In this document: positions 6,598 to 14,817 of the stretch, in pieces
Numbering within the stretch: position 1 is the stretch's first letter
Layout of the letters: each line of letters starts with the position of its first letter
Origin: Erysipelotrichia bacterium
GTDB lineage: Bacteria > Bacillota_I > Bacilli_A > Erysipelotrichales > Erysipelotrichaceae
Assembly (NCBI GenBank): GCA_009916335.1
Contig: SAAR01000034.1
Location: forward strand, 1-16,903
Reading direction: 5' to 3'
Length of the DNA: 16,903 nt
The notes under the pieces: model-generated
What the model was told of the DNA's origin: nothing
Seen by the model: only the letters and a program-made list of their open reading frames with translations
Database searches by the model: none
Made by a program: the position numbers and the translations under genes

Positions 6598-7305
6598 ATG
6601 ATTTATGTATATGTCGATTCTTTACGCATGGCGTATATTCAAAAAGCATTAAATGCACACACATTGAGTGATCCTGATGAGATTAAAGCAAATGACATTA
6701 TTATTTTTCCTGTATTAAAAAAAACACAGCATACGATAATGTTAAAGAAAGGAATACTACATCTAAGTGCGATTGAACAATGTACCTTGTTTTTACCATT
6801 TGCGTATTCCTTCTTTAAGGAAAACAATAAGGTTTACTATTATATGCGTGATGATACACTAGTGAAGAAAAATGCCTTGCTTACAGCATCTGGATTAATG
6901 GCGTATCTTGGTAGTTTACCAATTGATTTAAATCATACAACATTTGATGTCATAGGGTATGGAAAGTGTGGGAAAGCAATCATTGATCTTTTTACTGCAA
7001 TCGGTGTTGCTTATCGTTGTATTCGTCATGAGCATGTGGAAAAAGCAAAGAATCAGTATACTTAGAACGAATACGAAGAGATGGAAAAAGGAGAAGTGGT
7101 AATTAATACAGCACCGTATGTCCCTTTGCTAAAAACAGCTGATGAAATTGCTTATATCATTGACTTGTCTAGTGAACGCTGTATTAAAAAAGAAAATATT
7201 GCCCCTAGTGTACATCTGTTGTATCCTGGCTCATAACCAAATCGCTATTTTGCATATAGCTCTGCGAATTTAATTGTTGAATATGTGAAAGGACAATTAA
7301 CATGA
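6598..7305 (+). pseudogene. spoVFA: Dipicolinate synthase subunit A, interrupted by two in-frame stop codons
   Basis: SpoVFA (DpaA) is the nucleotide-binding subunit of dipicolinate synthase, which oxidises a lysine-pathway intermediate to spore dipicolinic acid. The part before the first stop shows NALLTASGLMAYLG and DVIGYGKCGKAIIDLF, a Rossmann GxGxxG loop that matches the family. The frame meets TAG at 7063-7065 and TAA at 7234-7236 but is otherwise open to TGA at 7303-7305. The later parts still read like DpaA (VINTAPYVPLL, YIIDLSS, a YPGS-PNRYFAYSSANLIVEY pattern). The final TGA overlaps the spoVFB start as ATGA. I chose ATG 6598 because AGGTG (6587-6591) lies six bases upstream; a GTG at 6589 is less likely. 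The full frame (about 235 codons) is shorter than Bacillus SpoVFA. The product is probably non-functional. Confidence 0.85.
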
Positions 7306-7886
7306 AAAATAAAAAAATATTATTTGGCGTTTGTGGATCGTTTTGTAATCATGCCTACATTATTGATGAAATTAAAAAACTAAGCATTTTTAATGATGTA
7401 CAAGTAATTGTTAGTGAAAATGTATATCAGATGGATACAAGGTTTCATAAAGCAAAAGCATTTATTCAAGAATTAAGCGATATTACTAAAAATGATGTTT
7501 GGCATACACTAAGTGAAGCAGAGAAGGTAGGACCTATGAATATATTTGATATTTATGTGATTGCACCAATGACAAGCAATATCCTTGCAAAACTTAAAAA
7601 TGGGATTTATGATTCTCCGATTACTTTAGCTGCTAAAGCGATGTTAAGAAATCAAAGAAATTTAGTCATTGGTGTAGCCAGTAATGATTTATTAGGTATT
7701 AGTGGTAGCAACTTGTTTTCACTATTGAACTATAAAAATATATATAGTCTACCTTTTTATCAAGATAATCCTTATTTAAAACCTAATAGCTTAATTAGCG
7801 AATGGTCTTTATTAGAAGATACCCTTGATTATGCAATACAATCTCTACAAATCCAACCTTTATTATTACAGAGGTGCATCGAATGA
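7302..7886 (+). CDS. spoVFB: Dipicolinate synthase subunit B
   Basis: SpoVFB (DpaB) is the flavoprotein-like partner of SpoVFA in making dipicolinic acid in the mother cell. The 194-residue protein starts with KKILFGVCGSFCNHAYIIDE, the usual N-terminal nucleotide or flavin-binding strand and loop. Further on come VIAPMTSNILAKL, DSPITLAAKAMLRNQRN, GVASNDLLGISGSNL and QDNPYLKPNSLI, all close to Bacillus SpoVFB. Length is normal and the frame is intact. Its ATG overlaps the end of spoVFA (ATGA), so it is probably translated after ribosomes finish that gene. The stops in spoVFA could therefore also lower its expression. It ends by overlapping the dapA start, also as ATGA. Confidence 0.93.
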   Translation: MKNKKILFGVCGSFCNHAYIIDEIKKLSIFNDVQVIVSENVYQMDTRFHKAKAFIQELSDITKNDVWHTLSEAEKVGPMNIFDIYVIAPMTSNILAKLKNGIYDSPITLAAKAMLRNQRNLVIGVASNDLLGISGSNLFSLLNYKNIYSLPFYQDNPYLKPNSLISEWSLLEDTLDYAIQSLQIQPLLLQRCIE

Positions 7887-8734
7887 AAAAAGTGTATGTT
7901 GCTTTAATAACACCTTTTTTAGAAAACAACAGCATAGATTATGCGGGTTTAGATGAAGTGATGAAGGATTTGATAAATGATGGGGTACATGGTTTTATTG
8001 TGTGTGGAACAACAGCAGAAAGTCCAACATTAAGTGAAGACGAAAAATTTTCTTTATTGCAACACGTCATACATTTTACACAAAATCGAGTTGAAATCTA
8101 TTTTGGTTGTGGCAACAACAATACGTTAGATACCTTACGTTTATGTAAAAAGGCTTGTAATTATGCAATTGAAGGTTTGCTTTTAGTAACTCCATACTAC
8201 AATAAACCATCACAGGAAGGATTGTATCAACATTATGCGTGTATTGCGAAAAATGTTCGTTTACCGATTATGCTTTATCAGGTAGAAAGTCGTTGTCAAT
8301 GTGTATTTAGTATTTCTACACTCCAACGTTTACAAAAAGATTGTCCTAATATTTTTGCATTAAAATATGCTAGTAAGGATATGGAAATGGCAAAACAAAT
8401 CCATCGATGTTTACCAACATTAAAACTGTTTTGTGGAGATGATGATAGGATTAAAGAAAGCACGCAAGTGGGAATGGATGGGGTAGTGAGTGTGATTGCT
8501 CATATTGCCTTAAAAGAAATACTACAATTTTATCAACAAGAAGATTATGAACTAGATTTTTATTTTAAACGTTTATCCTTTTTGCTTTTTTTAGAGTCTA
8601 GTCCTGCGGGGATTAAATATGTATTAGCTAAAAAATATCGTATTAGTGATCGTTTGCGTTTACCTCTTGTACCTTATAATACGCAAAACAAACAATTGTT
8701 AGATGCCTATTTCGACAAAAAATTTAGCAAATAA
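7883..8734 (+). CDS. dapA: 4-hydroxy-tetrahydrodipicolinate synthase (DapA family)
   Basis: DapA condenses pyruvate with aspartate semialdehyde to make the precursor of lysine, diaminopimelate and spore dipicolinate. In this 283-residue protein Lys161 (ALKYAS) is the Schiff-base lysine. Thr43-Thr44 (CGTTAESPTLSEDE) and Tyr106 (TPYYNKPSQEGLYQHY) are in place, as are Tyr132 and Arg137 (LYQVESR). The loop holding the last two reads YQVESRCQ instead of the common YNVPSRT or YNVPGRT, so substrate preference could differ slightly. ATG 7883 is preferred over an upstream GTG at 7874, because GAGGTG (7871-7876) sits six bases before it and the ATG overlaps the spoVFB stop. Being in the spoVF operon it probably feeds dipicolinate synthesis, as dapA does in Bacillus. 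Confidence 0.92.
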   Translation: MKKVYVALITPFLENNSIDYAGLDEVMKDLINDGVHGFIVCGTTAESPTLSEDEKFSLLQHVIHFTQNRVEIYFGCGNNNTLDTLRLCKKACNYAIEGLLLVTPYYNKPSQEGLYQHYACIAKNVRLPIMLYQVESRCQCVFSISTLQRLQKDCPNIFALKYASKDMEMAKQIHRCLPTLKLFCGDDDRIKESTQVGMDGVVSVIAHIALKEILQFYQQEDYELDFYFKRLSFLLFLESSPAGIKYVLAKKYRISDRLRLPLVPYNTQNKQLLDAYFDKKFSK

Positions 8735-8750
8735 TGTATATACTATGTTT

Positions 8751-8921
8751 ATGAAAGTAAAAGTAATCGATGAACAACACGAAATGGATTTAGAAGATGA
8801 AATCAATCAATTTCTTGATAATGTAGAAGGTAAAGTGATTGACATAAAGTTTTCTACTTCTTCCTTCGTGGATAAAGAAGAACAGATTTTTTGTTTTAGT
8901 GCAATGATTTTATATGAATAA
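8751..8921 (+). CDS. cse60: Sporulation protein Cse60-like
   Basis: This 56-residue protein begins MKVKVIDEQHEMDLEDEINQ and ends in EEQIFCFSAMILYE. The DE.HE.DLE..IN.FL start, the VIDIKF centre and the EQI.C.SA...Y end match the small Cse60 family. Bacillus Cse60 is expressed in the mother cell during sporulation, but its biochemical role is not known. I chose the ATG at 8751; one at 8745 would add two residues. The frame is open back into dapA, but that extension overlaps dapA and is not credible. The ribosome binding site is weak, so translation may depend on dapA, which ends 17 bases upstream. Its place after the dipicolinate genes supports a spore-related role. Confidence 0.7.
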   Translation: MKVKVIDEQHEMDLEDEINQFLDNVEGKVIDIKFSTSSFVDKEEQIFCFSAMILYE

Positions 8922-8961
8922 ATATCATAAAACAAGCCACATTATAGGTAGGAGGTGGCAT

Positions 8962-9123
8962 ATGTCTAAAACAAAAATTTTATGTGATGTAACGAATTGC
9001 AAGTTTCATGACAATCATGAATGTTGTGCACAAACCATCAGTGTTTGTTGCGATAACTGCATTCAACCAAGTTCTTCTCATGAAACAGCATGTAAATCAT
9101 TTGTTTGCAAATGTCATAAATAA
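8962..9123 (+). CDS. DUF1540 cysteine-rich small protein
   Basis: The 53-residue product has ten Cys and several His residues. It starts MSKTKILCDVTNCKFHDNHE, then CCAQTISVCCDNC and a second Cys group (CKSFVCKC). CDVTNC.FH....C.A..I.V is the usual DUF1540 pattern, and ETACKSFVC matches its end. Such proteins are thought to bind metal and are common in spore formers, but no function is established. The ATG at 8962 has a near-perfect ribosome binding site (AGGAGGTGG, ending at 8959). The frame extends upstream, but the added residues overlap cse60 and have no similar start signal. It is the last gene before the terminator at 9121. Confidence 0.8.
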   Translation: MSKTKILCDVTNCKFHDNHECCAQTISVCCDNCIQPSSSHETACKSFVCKCHK

Positions 9124-9153
9124 CGATAGCTATATCGTTATTTTTTTATTTTT
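9121..9153 (+). terminator. Intrinsic terminator after the DUF1540 gene
   Basis: TAACGATA (9121-9128) and TATCGTTA (9133-9140) form a perfect eight-base stem with a GCTA loop, followed by TTTTTTTATTTTT. The stem includes the stop codon of the DUF1540 gene. It ends the spoVF-dapA-cse60 group. Confidence 0.9.
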
Positions 9154-9154
9154 A

Positions 9155-9163
9155 TGTTATAAT
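9155..9163 (+). promoter_or_regulatory. Extended -10 promoter of the lipoprotein-flippase operon
   Basis: TG-T-TATAAT (9155-9163) is a perfect consensus -10 box with the extended TG, placed just after the terminator. The -35 position is poor (TCGTTA at 9135-9140), which extended -10 promoters tolerate. RNA would start near 9170, close to the ribosome binding site of the gene at 9181. Confidence 0.6.
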
Positions 9164-9180
9164 TCTTGCGAGGTGTTCTT

Positions 9181-9690
9181 ATGAAAAAAGTAACTATAAT
9201 GTTATTTGTTTGTATCTTATTGGCTGGATGTAGCACTCGTGATATGAATGAACAACAAACAAAAATATATGAAGGTTTTAAGGAATCACTACTAAATAAT
9301 GGAGAGTTAATTTCTTCTTACATTCCTTTTGATTACACTATCAAAGTAAAAGAAAAAGCAGGAAAATATCAATATACAGTTAGTATTTTTAGTCCTCGTG
9401 TGGCGATGAAATCTATTCAGATGTTAATTTTAAATCCTGATGATTTAACAAATGATTATCTTTCTTCGTCAAAAGGTATCTTTGATGAGATGAGTTATTC
9501 CTTGATTCCTAATCAGATGAATTTAGAAGATGGGTATATGGATAAAATTTCTTTAGATGGTGTTTCTAAGACAAAAGATTTTAGAATATATGCAATGGTT
9601 ACATGGAAAGATGTGAATGGATTGAATCAATATCAAGCGTTCTTCTCTTTTAATGTTGTCAATATGAAAGATATGAAAGCAGGTAGTTAA
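9181..9690 (+). CDS. Predicted lipoprotein, function unknown
   Basis: This 169-residue protein starts with a typical lipoprotein signal: MKK, a hydrophobic stretch, then LAGC with the lipid-modified Cys at 17. Signal peptidase II should cut before it, and the mature part should be anchored on the outside of the cell membrane. The mature part looks like a mixed alpha-beta domain with no motif I can name. I chose ATG 9181; GAGGTG (9170-9175) lies five bases upstream, and the open frame reaches back to a TTG at 9166. It ends two bases before the flippase gene, so the two are almost certainly one transcription unit. A role in envelope assembly is possible from that, not from its sequence. Confidence 0.8.
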   Translation: MKKVTIMLFVCILLAGCSTRDMNEQQTKIYEGFKESLLNNGELISSYIPFDYTIKVKEKAGKYQYTVSIFSPRVAMKSIQMLILNPDDLTNDYLSSSKGIFDEMSYSLIPNQMNLEDGYMDKISLDGVSKTKDFRIYAMVTWKDVNGLNQYQAFFSFNVVNMKDMKAGS

Positions 9691-9692
9691 TC

Positions 9693-11321
9693 ATGAGTAA
9701 TCGTAAACAATCTGTTTTAATGGGTGGATTAATTTCTAGTGCAGGTATCTTTATTTCTAAGTTTTTAGGACTACTATATGTTGTTCCTTTTAATGCTATT
9801 TTACAAAGTGCAGCGAATCAAAGCTATTATTCACAAACATACAATATTTATTCATATGTGTTAAATATCGCTACTGCAGGTTTACCATTTGCGATTGCAA
9901 CCTTAGTTGCTCGTTATGCAAGCCGTAATGATTATCGAACATGTTTACTTGTTAAAAAGATTTCATTTTATACGATGAGTGCATTTGGCTTTATTTGTAT
10001 GGTGATTATGTTATTATTATCAGGAATGATTGCACAAGGTATTTCACCTGAAAACAGTGATGTAAATATTATGCGTACTTCCATTATCTTAATTTCATTC
10101 GCTATATTTGTCATTCCTATTTTAAGTTCTTTGCGAGGTTTTTATCAAGGATTGAAGGAAATGGAAATTTATTCTATGTCGCAAATTCTTGAACAATTGG
10201 CAAGAATTATATTTTTATTAAGTGTAGGTGCATTGATTGTCTTTGTTTTTCATCAAAATGCTGTTTGGGCTTTGTATTTCAGTATATTAGCCGCTAGTAT
10301 TTCTGGTTTATTAACCATTCTATATATTCGCTGGAAAGGGAAAGCACGTCTACAAGAAGTAAAGAAACTAGCGAGAGAGCAAGCGTTAAAGACAAAAGCA
10401 GAGCCAAAAGAGATTTTTAAAGAATTGATTTATGTCGCTATTCCTTTTTTAATGATTTCTATTTTCGGTTATAGTGATACGATTATCAATCAGATGGATT
10501 TAAAACCAGGTTTAGAAATGTATAAAGATATGCTCTATACCGATGCTTTAAGCTCTGCTATTTTTATGCATGCAACAAAAATTATTGCGATACCGATGAT
10601 TTTGGCACCAGGATTTAGTGCAGCAATCATCCCTTATATCACAACGGCAATGGAACAAAAGAAAGTAAAATTAGTTAGAAAATACATATTAGATTGTGTT
10701 GATTCCGTTATTTATATCACATTGCCAGTATGTTTTGCCCTCTTTGTTTTTGCCCAACCGATTATGTATTGTCTGTTTGGTGATGCAAATTTAAAATTGG
10801 ATACTTTTGTTTTACAGTGGTTTGCTTTAGAGGCTTTATGTGCCACTATTTGTCCTATTTTTTCATCGATTGTTACAGCTATTGGATTTCGTAAAAAAAT
10901 CGTCATTAACACTGTGATCTTCGCCATGATTAAGTTGTCCATTAATCGCTTATTAATTGCTTACTTAGGGGTGCCTGGTATGGTGTTATCTAGCTTTATT
11001 GCGTATGCTGTATTTAGTGCATTAAATATTTATATCATTCAAAAATATTATCATGTTCATTGGAAATACACATTTAGGAAAATTATTTTTATGCTAGTAG
11101 GTATTGTGGGCTTTTATCTAGTGGCACAGATGTTCAATTTGTTAGGATGGATACAATATAGTGATTCAAGAATGATTTCTTTACTATATTTGCTAGTGAA
11201 GGGCTTTACTTGTTGTGCTGTTTATTTTTTAATTACTGCCTTTTGTAATATACCACAATCTATTTTCCATTTTTCTATAAAATCAATAGTAAATCAAATT
11301 AAGATGAGGATAAGAAGATAA
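9693..11321 (+). CDS. MurJ/SpoVB-family flippase (YtgP-like)
   Basis: The 542-residue protein has about 14 membrane segments in the MOP superfamily (oligosaccharidyl-lipid exporter) layout. The opening KQSVLMGGLISSAGIFISKFLGLLYVVPF, and then GLPFAIATLVARY and PILSSLRGFYQGLKEM, are typical of the SpoVB/YtgP group. YtgP-type members flip lipid II across the membrane (MurJ function), while SpoVB acts in the spore cortex. Sequence alone does not decide between them here. The following gene is an RsuA-type pseudouridine synthase; Bacillus ytgP has the same kind of neighbour, which favours the housekeeping YtgP/MurJ role. It probably moves the lipid-linked product of the MurC pathway encoded at the left of this arm. 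Confidence 0.85.
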   Translation: MSNRKQSVLMGGLISSAGIFISKFLGLLYVVPFNAILQSAANQSYYSQTYNIYSYVLNIATAGLPFAIATLVARYASRNDYRTCLLVKKISFYTMSAFGFICMVIMLLLSGMIAQGISPENSDVNIMRTSIILISFAIFVIPILSSLRGFYQGLKEMEIYSMSQILEQLARIIFLLSVGALIVFVFHQNAVWALYFSILAASISGLLTILYIRWKGKARLQEVKKLAREQALKTKAEPKEIFKELIYVAIPFLMISIFGYSDTIINQMDLKPGLEMYKDMLYTDALSSAIFMHATKIIAIPMILAPGFSAAIIPYITTAMEQKKVKLVRKYILDCVDSVIYITLPVCFALFVFAQPIMYCLFGDANLKLDTFVLQWFALEALCATICPIFSSIVTAIGFRKKIVINTVIFAMIKLSINRLLIAYLGVPGMVLSSFIAYAVFSALNIYIIQKYYHVHWKYTFRKIIFMLVGIVGFYLVAQMFNLLGWIQYSDSRMISLLYLLVKGFTCCAVYFLITAFCNIPQSIFHFSIKSIVNQIKMRIRR

Positions 11322-11322
11322 A

Positions 11323-12027
11323 ATGATGCGATTAGATAAATTTTTAGCACATGCTAATTTTGGCACAAGAAAAGAAGTTAAAAAAATGATTCGTTTAGGT
11401 TGGGTAAGTGTAAATGGGAAAACGATTAAAAATGATGATTATAAAATTGAAGAAACAAAAGATATTGTTTGTGTAGATGAGGTAGAAGTGCAGTATCAAC
11501 AGTTTTATTACTTGATGCTCAATAAACCTAGTGGCTATGTGAGTGCCACGATAGATGATCGTTATCCAACAGTCCTTGATTTGATCGAGGAAGATTTTGC
11601 ACTAGATTTATTTCCTGTTGGACGATTAGATTTAGATAGTGAGGGTTTATTATTGTTAAGTAATGATGGGGCGTTATCCCATGAATTACTAGCTCCTAAA
11701 AAGCATGTAGATAAAGAGTATTATGTCGAATTGCGAACACCTTATAGTGAAGAAGATATAAAAAAGCTAGAAGCAGGGGTTGCGATTAATGAGCAAGAAG
11801 TGTGTAAAGAAGCGAAAGTAACACGCATTGATGAAAATAAAATGTATTTAATAATACAGGAAGGGAAATTTCATCAAGTAAAACGAATGATGCATGCGAT
11901 TGATAATGAAGTAACGTATTTGAAAAGAGTACGAATGGGTAGTCTAGTTTTAGATGAAACATTAGCACTTGGCCAATATCGTATGTTAAGTGATGAGGAA
12001 ATTACTCGCTTAAAAAATAAAAACTAA
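11323..12027 (+). CDS. rsuA: RsuA-family rRNA pseudouridine synthase
   Basis: This enzyme turns a uridine in ribosomal RNA (U516 of 16S rRNA for RsuA) into pseudouridine. The 234-residue protein starts with an S4 RNA-binding domain ([20 protein letters not shown], to about residue 55). The catalytic domain follows, with [11 protein letters not shown] and the signature [18 protein letters not shown], in which Asp103 of GRLD is the catalytic residue. [13 protein letters not shown] is the usual late RNA-contact motif. Two adjacent ATGs (11323, 11326) are possible starts. It begins one base after the flippase stop. Length and the [17 protein letters not shown] form suit RsuA, but a role on 23S rRNA (RluB/RluE-like) is not excluded. 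Confidence 0.88.
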   Translation: MMRLDKFLAHANFGTRKEVKKMIRLGWVSVNGKTIKNDDYKIEETKDIVCVDEVEVQYQQFYYLMLNKPSGYVSATIDDRYPTVLDLIEEDFALDLFPVGRLDLDSEGLLLLSNDGALSHELLAPKKHVDKEYYVELRTPYSEEDIKKLEAGVAINEQEVCKEAKVTRIDENKMYLIIQEGKFHQVKRMMHAIDNEVTYLKRVRMGSLVLDETLALGQYRMLSDEEITRLKNKN

Positions 12028-12044
12028 ATAGAAGGAGATACAAA

Positions 12045-12923
12045 ATGAAACAATATTTAGATTTATGTAAATACATTTTAGAAAATGGAGAAGATCGCTC
12101 TGATCGTACAGGAACAGGAACACGTTCTGTTTTTGGATACCAAACAAGATATAATATCTTAGATGGGTTTCCTTTATTAACCACAAAGAAGATGTTTTTA
12201 AGACCGATTGCCGAAGAATTGTTGTGGTTTATTAAAGGGGATACTAACATCAAGTATTTAGTGGATCGCAATGTTCGCATTTGGAATGAATGGCCTTATG
12301 AAGATTTCAAGAAGAGCGATGATTATCAAAATGAAACATTAGAAGAATTTGTCGAAAAAATTAAAAACGATGATGAATTTGCGAAAAAACATGGAAACTT
12401 AGGTCCTGTGTATGGAGCACAATGGCGTAACTTTAACTATGAAGGAGTGGATCAATTAGCTAAATTAGTCGATAGTTTAAAAAATAATCCATTTAGCCGT
12501 CGTCATATTATTTGTGCATGGAATCCAGCACAAGTAGATAATATGGCATTACCACCATGTCATGCATTTTTACAGTTTTATGTGAGTGCTGATCAAAAAT
12601 ATTTATCTTGTCAATTATACCAAAGAAGTGCAGATGTATTCTTAGGAGTTCCTTTTAATATCGCATCTTATGCTTTGATGTGTGCTATGTTAGCACAAGT
12701 GTGTGGTTATGAAGCAAAAGAATTTGTTCATACGATTGGCGATGCTCATATTTATAAAGATCATTTTGATGTTGTAAAAACACAGCTTGAAAGAGAACCA
12801 TTACCGAAATGTAAATTAGTGTTAAATCCTGAGGTAACTTCTATTTTTGATTTCACGATTGATGATATTAAAATAGAAGATTATCAAAGTCATGGTAAAT
12901 TAGTGGGAAAGGTTAGTGTCTAA
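12045..12923 (+). CDS. thyA: Thymidylate synthase
   Basis: ThyA methylates dUMP to dTMP using methylenetetrahydrofolate, which becomes dihydrofolate. The 292-residue protein has the full set of signatures: [12 protein letters not shown] near residue 20, [11 protein letters not shown] at 151-161, the catalytic Cys172 in [32 protein letters not shown] and HIYKDHFD. An extra segment at about residues 84-115 (rich in Asp, Glu and Lys) makes it longer than the 264-residue E. coli enzyme, as in other longer forms of this family. AGAAGGAGA gives a strong ribosome binding site upstream of the ATG. The last base of its stop is the first base of the dfrA start, so both folate-cycle enzymes are produced together. 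Confidence 0.97.
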   Translation: MKQYLDLCKYILENGEDRSDRTGTGTRSVFGYQTRYNILDGFPLLTTKKMFLRPIAEELLWFIKGDTNIKYLVDRNVRIWNEWPYEDFKKSDDYQNETLEEFVEKIKNDDEFAKKHGNLGPVYGAQWRNFNYEGVDQLAKLVDSLKNNPFSRRHIICAWNPAQVDNMALPPCHAFLQFYVSADQKYLSCQLYQRSADVFLGVPFNIASYALMCAMLAQVCGYEAKEFVHTIGDAHIYKDHFDVVKTQLEREPLPKCKLVLNPEVTSIFDFTIDDIKIEDYQSHGKLVGKVSV

Positions 12924-13396
12924 TGATTTCTTTAGTTGTCGCACATGGAGATAATTTAGTCATTGGTAAAGATGGTTGGATGCCTTGGCATTTACCTGAA
13001 GATTTAAAAACATTTAAAAAGATTACTTTAAATCATAAAATTGCAATGGGTAGAACTACTTTTGAAGTGATGAAAAAACCTTTGCCTAAAAGACATACTT
13101 ATATCATTACAACCAATCAAAACTACCACTATGAACATGATGATGTAAGTATCTGTAATGATTTTGAAAAGTTATTGAAGACATATCAAAATAGGGAAGA
13201 AACATTATTTATCTGTGGTGGGGCAAAAATATATGAATATGCACTTCCCTATGTAGATGAAATGTGGATTTCATTAGTTGATGAACACTTTGAAGGAGAT
13301 ACTTTCTTTCCTGATTATAGCAATGAACATTTTATCGTTGAAACAAAAGAAAAAAAAGAAGGATTTACGCTCATCCATTATGTGAGAAAGCGTTAA
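12923..13396 (+). CDS. dfrA: Dihydrofolate reductase
   Basis: This NADPH enzyme reduces dihydrofolate, the by-product of ThyA, back to tetrahydrofolate. The 157-residue protein begins [20 protein letters not shown]. It has PWHLPEDLKTFKKIT with the active-site Asp27, then MGRTTFEVM (the NADPH-binding loop) and ICGGAKIYEYALPYVDEMWI near the end. Length is typical. It overlaps the thyA stop codon by one base (TAATG), a standard thyA-dfr pairing. Nothing in the active site marks it as a trimethoprim-resistant form, but sequence reading alone cannot settle drug sensitivity. A weak hairpin terminator overlaps its stop. Confidence 0.96.
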   Translation: MISLVVAHGDNLVIGKDGWMPWHLPEDLKTFKKITLNHKIAMGRTTFEVMKKPLPKRHTYIITTNQNYHYEHDDVSICNDFEKLLKTYQNREETLFICGGAKIYEYALPYVDEMWISLVDEHFEGDTFFPDYSNEHFIVETKEKKEGFTLIHYVRKR

Positions 13397-13409
13397 TCTT
13401 TCTTTTTTT
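13385..13409 (+). terminator. Weak intrinsic terminator after dfrA
   Basis: AGAAAG (13385-13390) and CTTTCT (13398-13403) form a six-base, AT-rich stem around a seven-base loop holding the stop codon, followed by a run of T. It is weaker than the other terminators here and may be leaky. Confidence 0.5.
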
Positions 13410-13423
13410 ATGCAAATACTTTG

Positions 13424-13432
13424 TGATATAGT
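13424..13432 (+). promoter_or_regulatory. Extended -10 promoter upstream of pdp
   Basis: TG-A-TATAGT (13424-13432) is an extended -10 box with one mismatch, lying just behind the dfrA terminator. No good -35 box sits 17 bases upstream. It would start transcription near 13439, ahead of the pdp ribosome binding site. Confidence 0.45.
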
Positions 13433-13460
13433 AAAGAAGAAAGAACAAGAGGTGTGGCTT

Positions 13461-14759
13461 ATGAATATCATTGAGATTATTGAAAAGAAAAGAGATTGCA
13501 AAGTTTTATCAGAAACAGAAATTCAATATTTTATTACTCATTATGTAAGTGGAGAAATCAAAGATTATCAAGCGAGTGCTTTATTGATGGCCATTTGTAT
13601 TAATGGAATGAATGATGAGGAAACCTTTGCTTTAACAAAAGCCATGCTTCATAGTGGTGAAATCGTTGATTTATCCAAAATTGAAGGCATTAAAGTCGAT
13701 AAACATTCAACAGGGGGAGTGGGAGATAAAACAACATTAGTTTTAGGTCCGATTTTAGCAGCTTGTGGTTTGTCTTTTGCGAAGATGAGTGGACGTGGAT
13801 TATCACATACAGGAGGAACATTAGACAAGCTAGAATCGATAGAAGGGTTTAATGTGAATTTAGATAGCGAACAATTTATCAAACAAGTAAATGATATACA
13901 TATTGCCATCATCGCTCAAAGTGAAAAACTTGTCATTGCGGATAAAAAATTATATGCTTTGCGAGATGTGAGTGGTTGTGTACCTTCTATCCCGTTAATT
14001 GCTGCTTCTATCATGTCAAAAAAGTTAGCAGCAAATGCGGATATGATATTACTAGATGTTAAATATGGTGAGGGTGCTTTTATGAAAACCAAAAAAGAAG
14101 CACTTGTATTAGCCGAATTAATGATTCGTATTGGCCATGCTTTTGATAAAGTAGTGAAAGCTGAAATTACAAATATGAATGAACCGTTAGGGAATGCCAT
14201 TGGTAATACCTTAGAAGTCAAAGAAGCAGTGAATACATTATTAGGGAAAGGTCCTATGGATTTTAATGAGCTATGTATCCATTCTGCTTGTACACTGTTA
14301 ATGATGGCAAAGAAAGCAAAGACAAAAGAAGATGCATATAAGCAGGTAAAACAAGTGCTTGATAATCGACAAGCCTTTGCTGTGTTTGTTTCAATGGTAA
14401 AAGCACAAGGAGGAAACATTGATTGTCTTTTTGATTCTACGCTTTGGCCACAAAGTCGCTATGTAATTTTGTTGCATGCTAATAGAAGTGGTTATATCAC
14501 TCATATTCATACACGAAAAATAGCCTTGTTTGCTGCTCAATTAGGGGCAAATCGGCTTGTGAAAGAGGATCCTATCGACCATGAAGTTGGCCTTGTTTTA
14601 ACAAAGAAAAGAGGGGATTATGTGCAAAAAGGAGAGGTGCTTTGTGAAATACATACACAAAAACAAATCAGTGATTTACAACAAACACAATTGCATGCAT
14701 GTTTTGTGTTTGATGAACACAAACCTCGCAAGGAAGCATTAATTTATCGTATTGTTTAA
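13461..14759 (+). CDS. pdp: Pyrimidine-nucleoside phosphorylase
   Basis: Pdp splits uridine, thymidine and deoxyuridine with phosphate into the base and (deoxy)ribose-1-phosphate for salvage. The 432-residue protein starts with a helical domain (MNIIEIIEKKRDCKVLSETE). The phosphate-binding KHSTGGVGDKTTLV is at about 81-94, and SGRGLSHTGGTLDKLES (110-126) is the family signature. ALRDVSGCVPSIPLIAASIM and a C-terminal barrel domain (RSGYITHIHTRKIA, GDYVQKGEVL) follow. Length is normal for Pdp; the typical thymidine phosphorylase DeoA is similar, but Firmicutes usually have Pdp. ATG 13461 is chosen because AAGAGGTG (13448-13455) lies just upstream; the frame is open to 13410. Some Bacilli also have pdp beside dacF and spoIIA, which supports the call. 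Confidence 0.95.
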   Translation: MNIIEIIEKKRDCKVLSETEIQYFITHYVSGEIKDYQASALLMAICINGMNDEETFALTKAMLHSGEIVDLSKIEGIKVDKHSTGGVGDKTTLVLGPILAACGLSFAKMSGRGLSHTGGTLDKLESIEGFNVNLDSEQFIKQVNDIHIAIIAQSEKLVIADKKLYALRDVSGCVPSIPLIAASIMSKKLAANADMILLDVKYGEGAFMKTKKEALVLAELMIRIGHAFDKVVKAEITNMNEPLGNAIGNTLEVKEAVNTLLGKGPMDFNELCIHSACTLLMMAKKAKTKEDAYKQVKQVLDNRQAFAVFVSMVKAQGGNIDCLFDSTLWPQSRYVILLHANRSGYITHIHTRKIALFAAQLGANRLVKEDPIDHEVGLVLTKKRGDYVQKGEVLCEIHTQKQISDLQQTQLHACFVFDEHKPRKEALIYRIV

Positions 14760-14817
14760 AGTGTCTTTTTGTTCTTTTTTCATCGCTTTACTCATACGCT
14801 TTATTGAGGTTGATAAA

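Noticed and set aside
7063..7236. Stop-codon reassignment (TAG and TAA read as glutamine) to explain spoVFA
   Set aside because: Other genes in the window end cleanly at TAA or TAG (tyrS, thyA, pdp, dacF, spoIIAB) at normal family lengths, so both are ordinary stops here.
8703..8750. Longer cse60 start at 8703 overlapping dapA
   Set aside because: The added residues are dapA read in another frame, and the family begins at about the MKVKVIDE position.
13916..14419. Minus-strand open frame inside pdp
   Set aside because: pdp is a complete, well-conserved gene on the other strand, and the reverse frame shows no family motif.
14752..14817. Longer dacF start at 14752 overlapping pdp
   Set aside because: It would add a second hydrophobic stretch before the signal peptide, while the GTG at 14818 has a good ribosome binding site and gives the usual DacF length.
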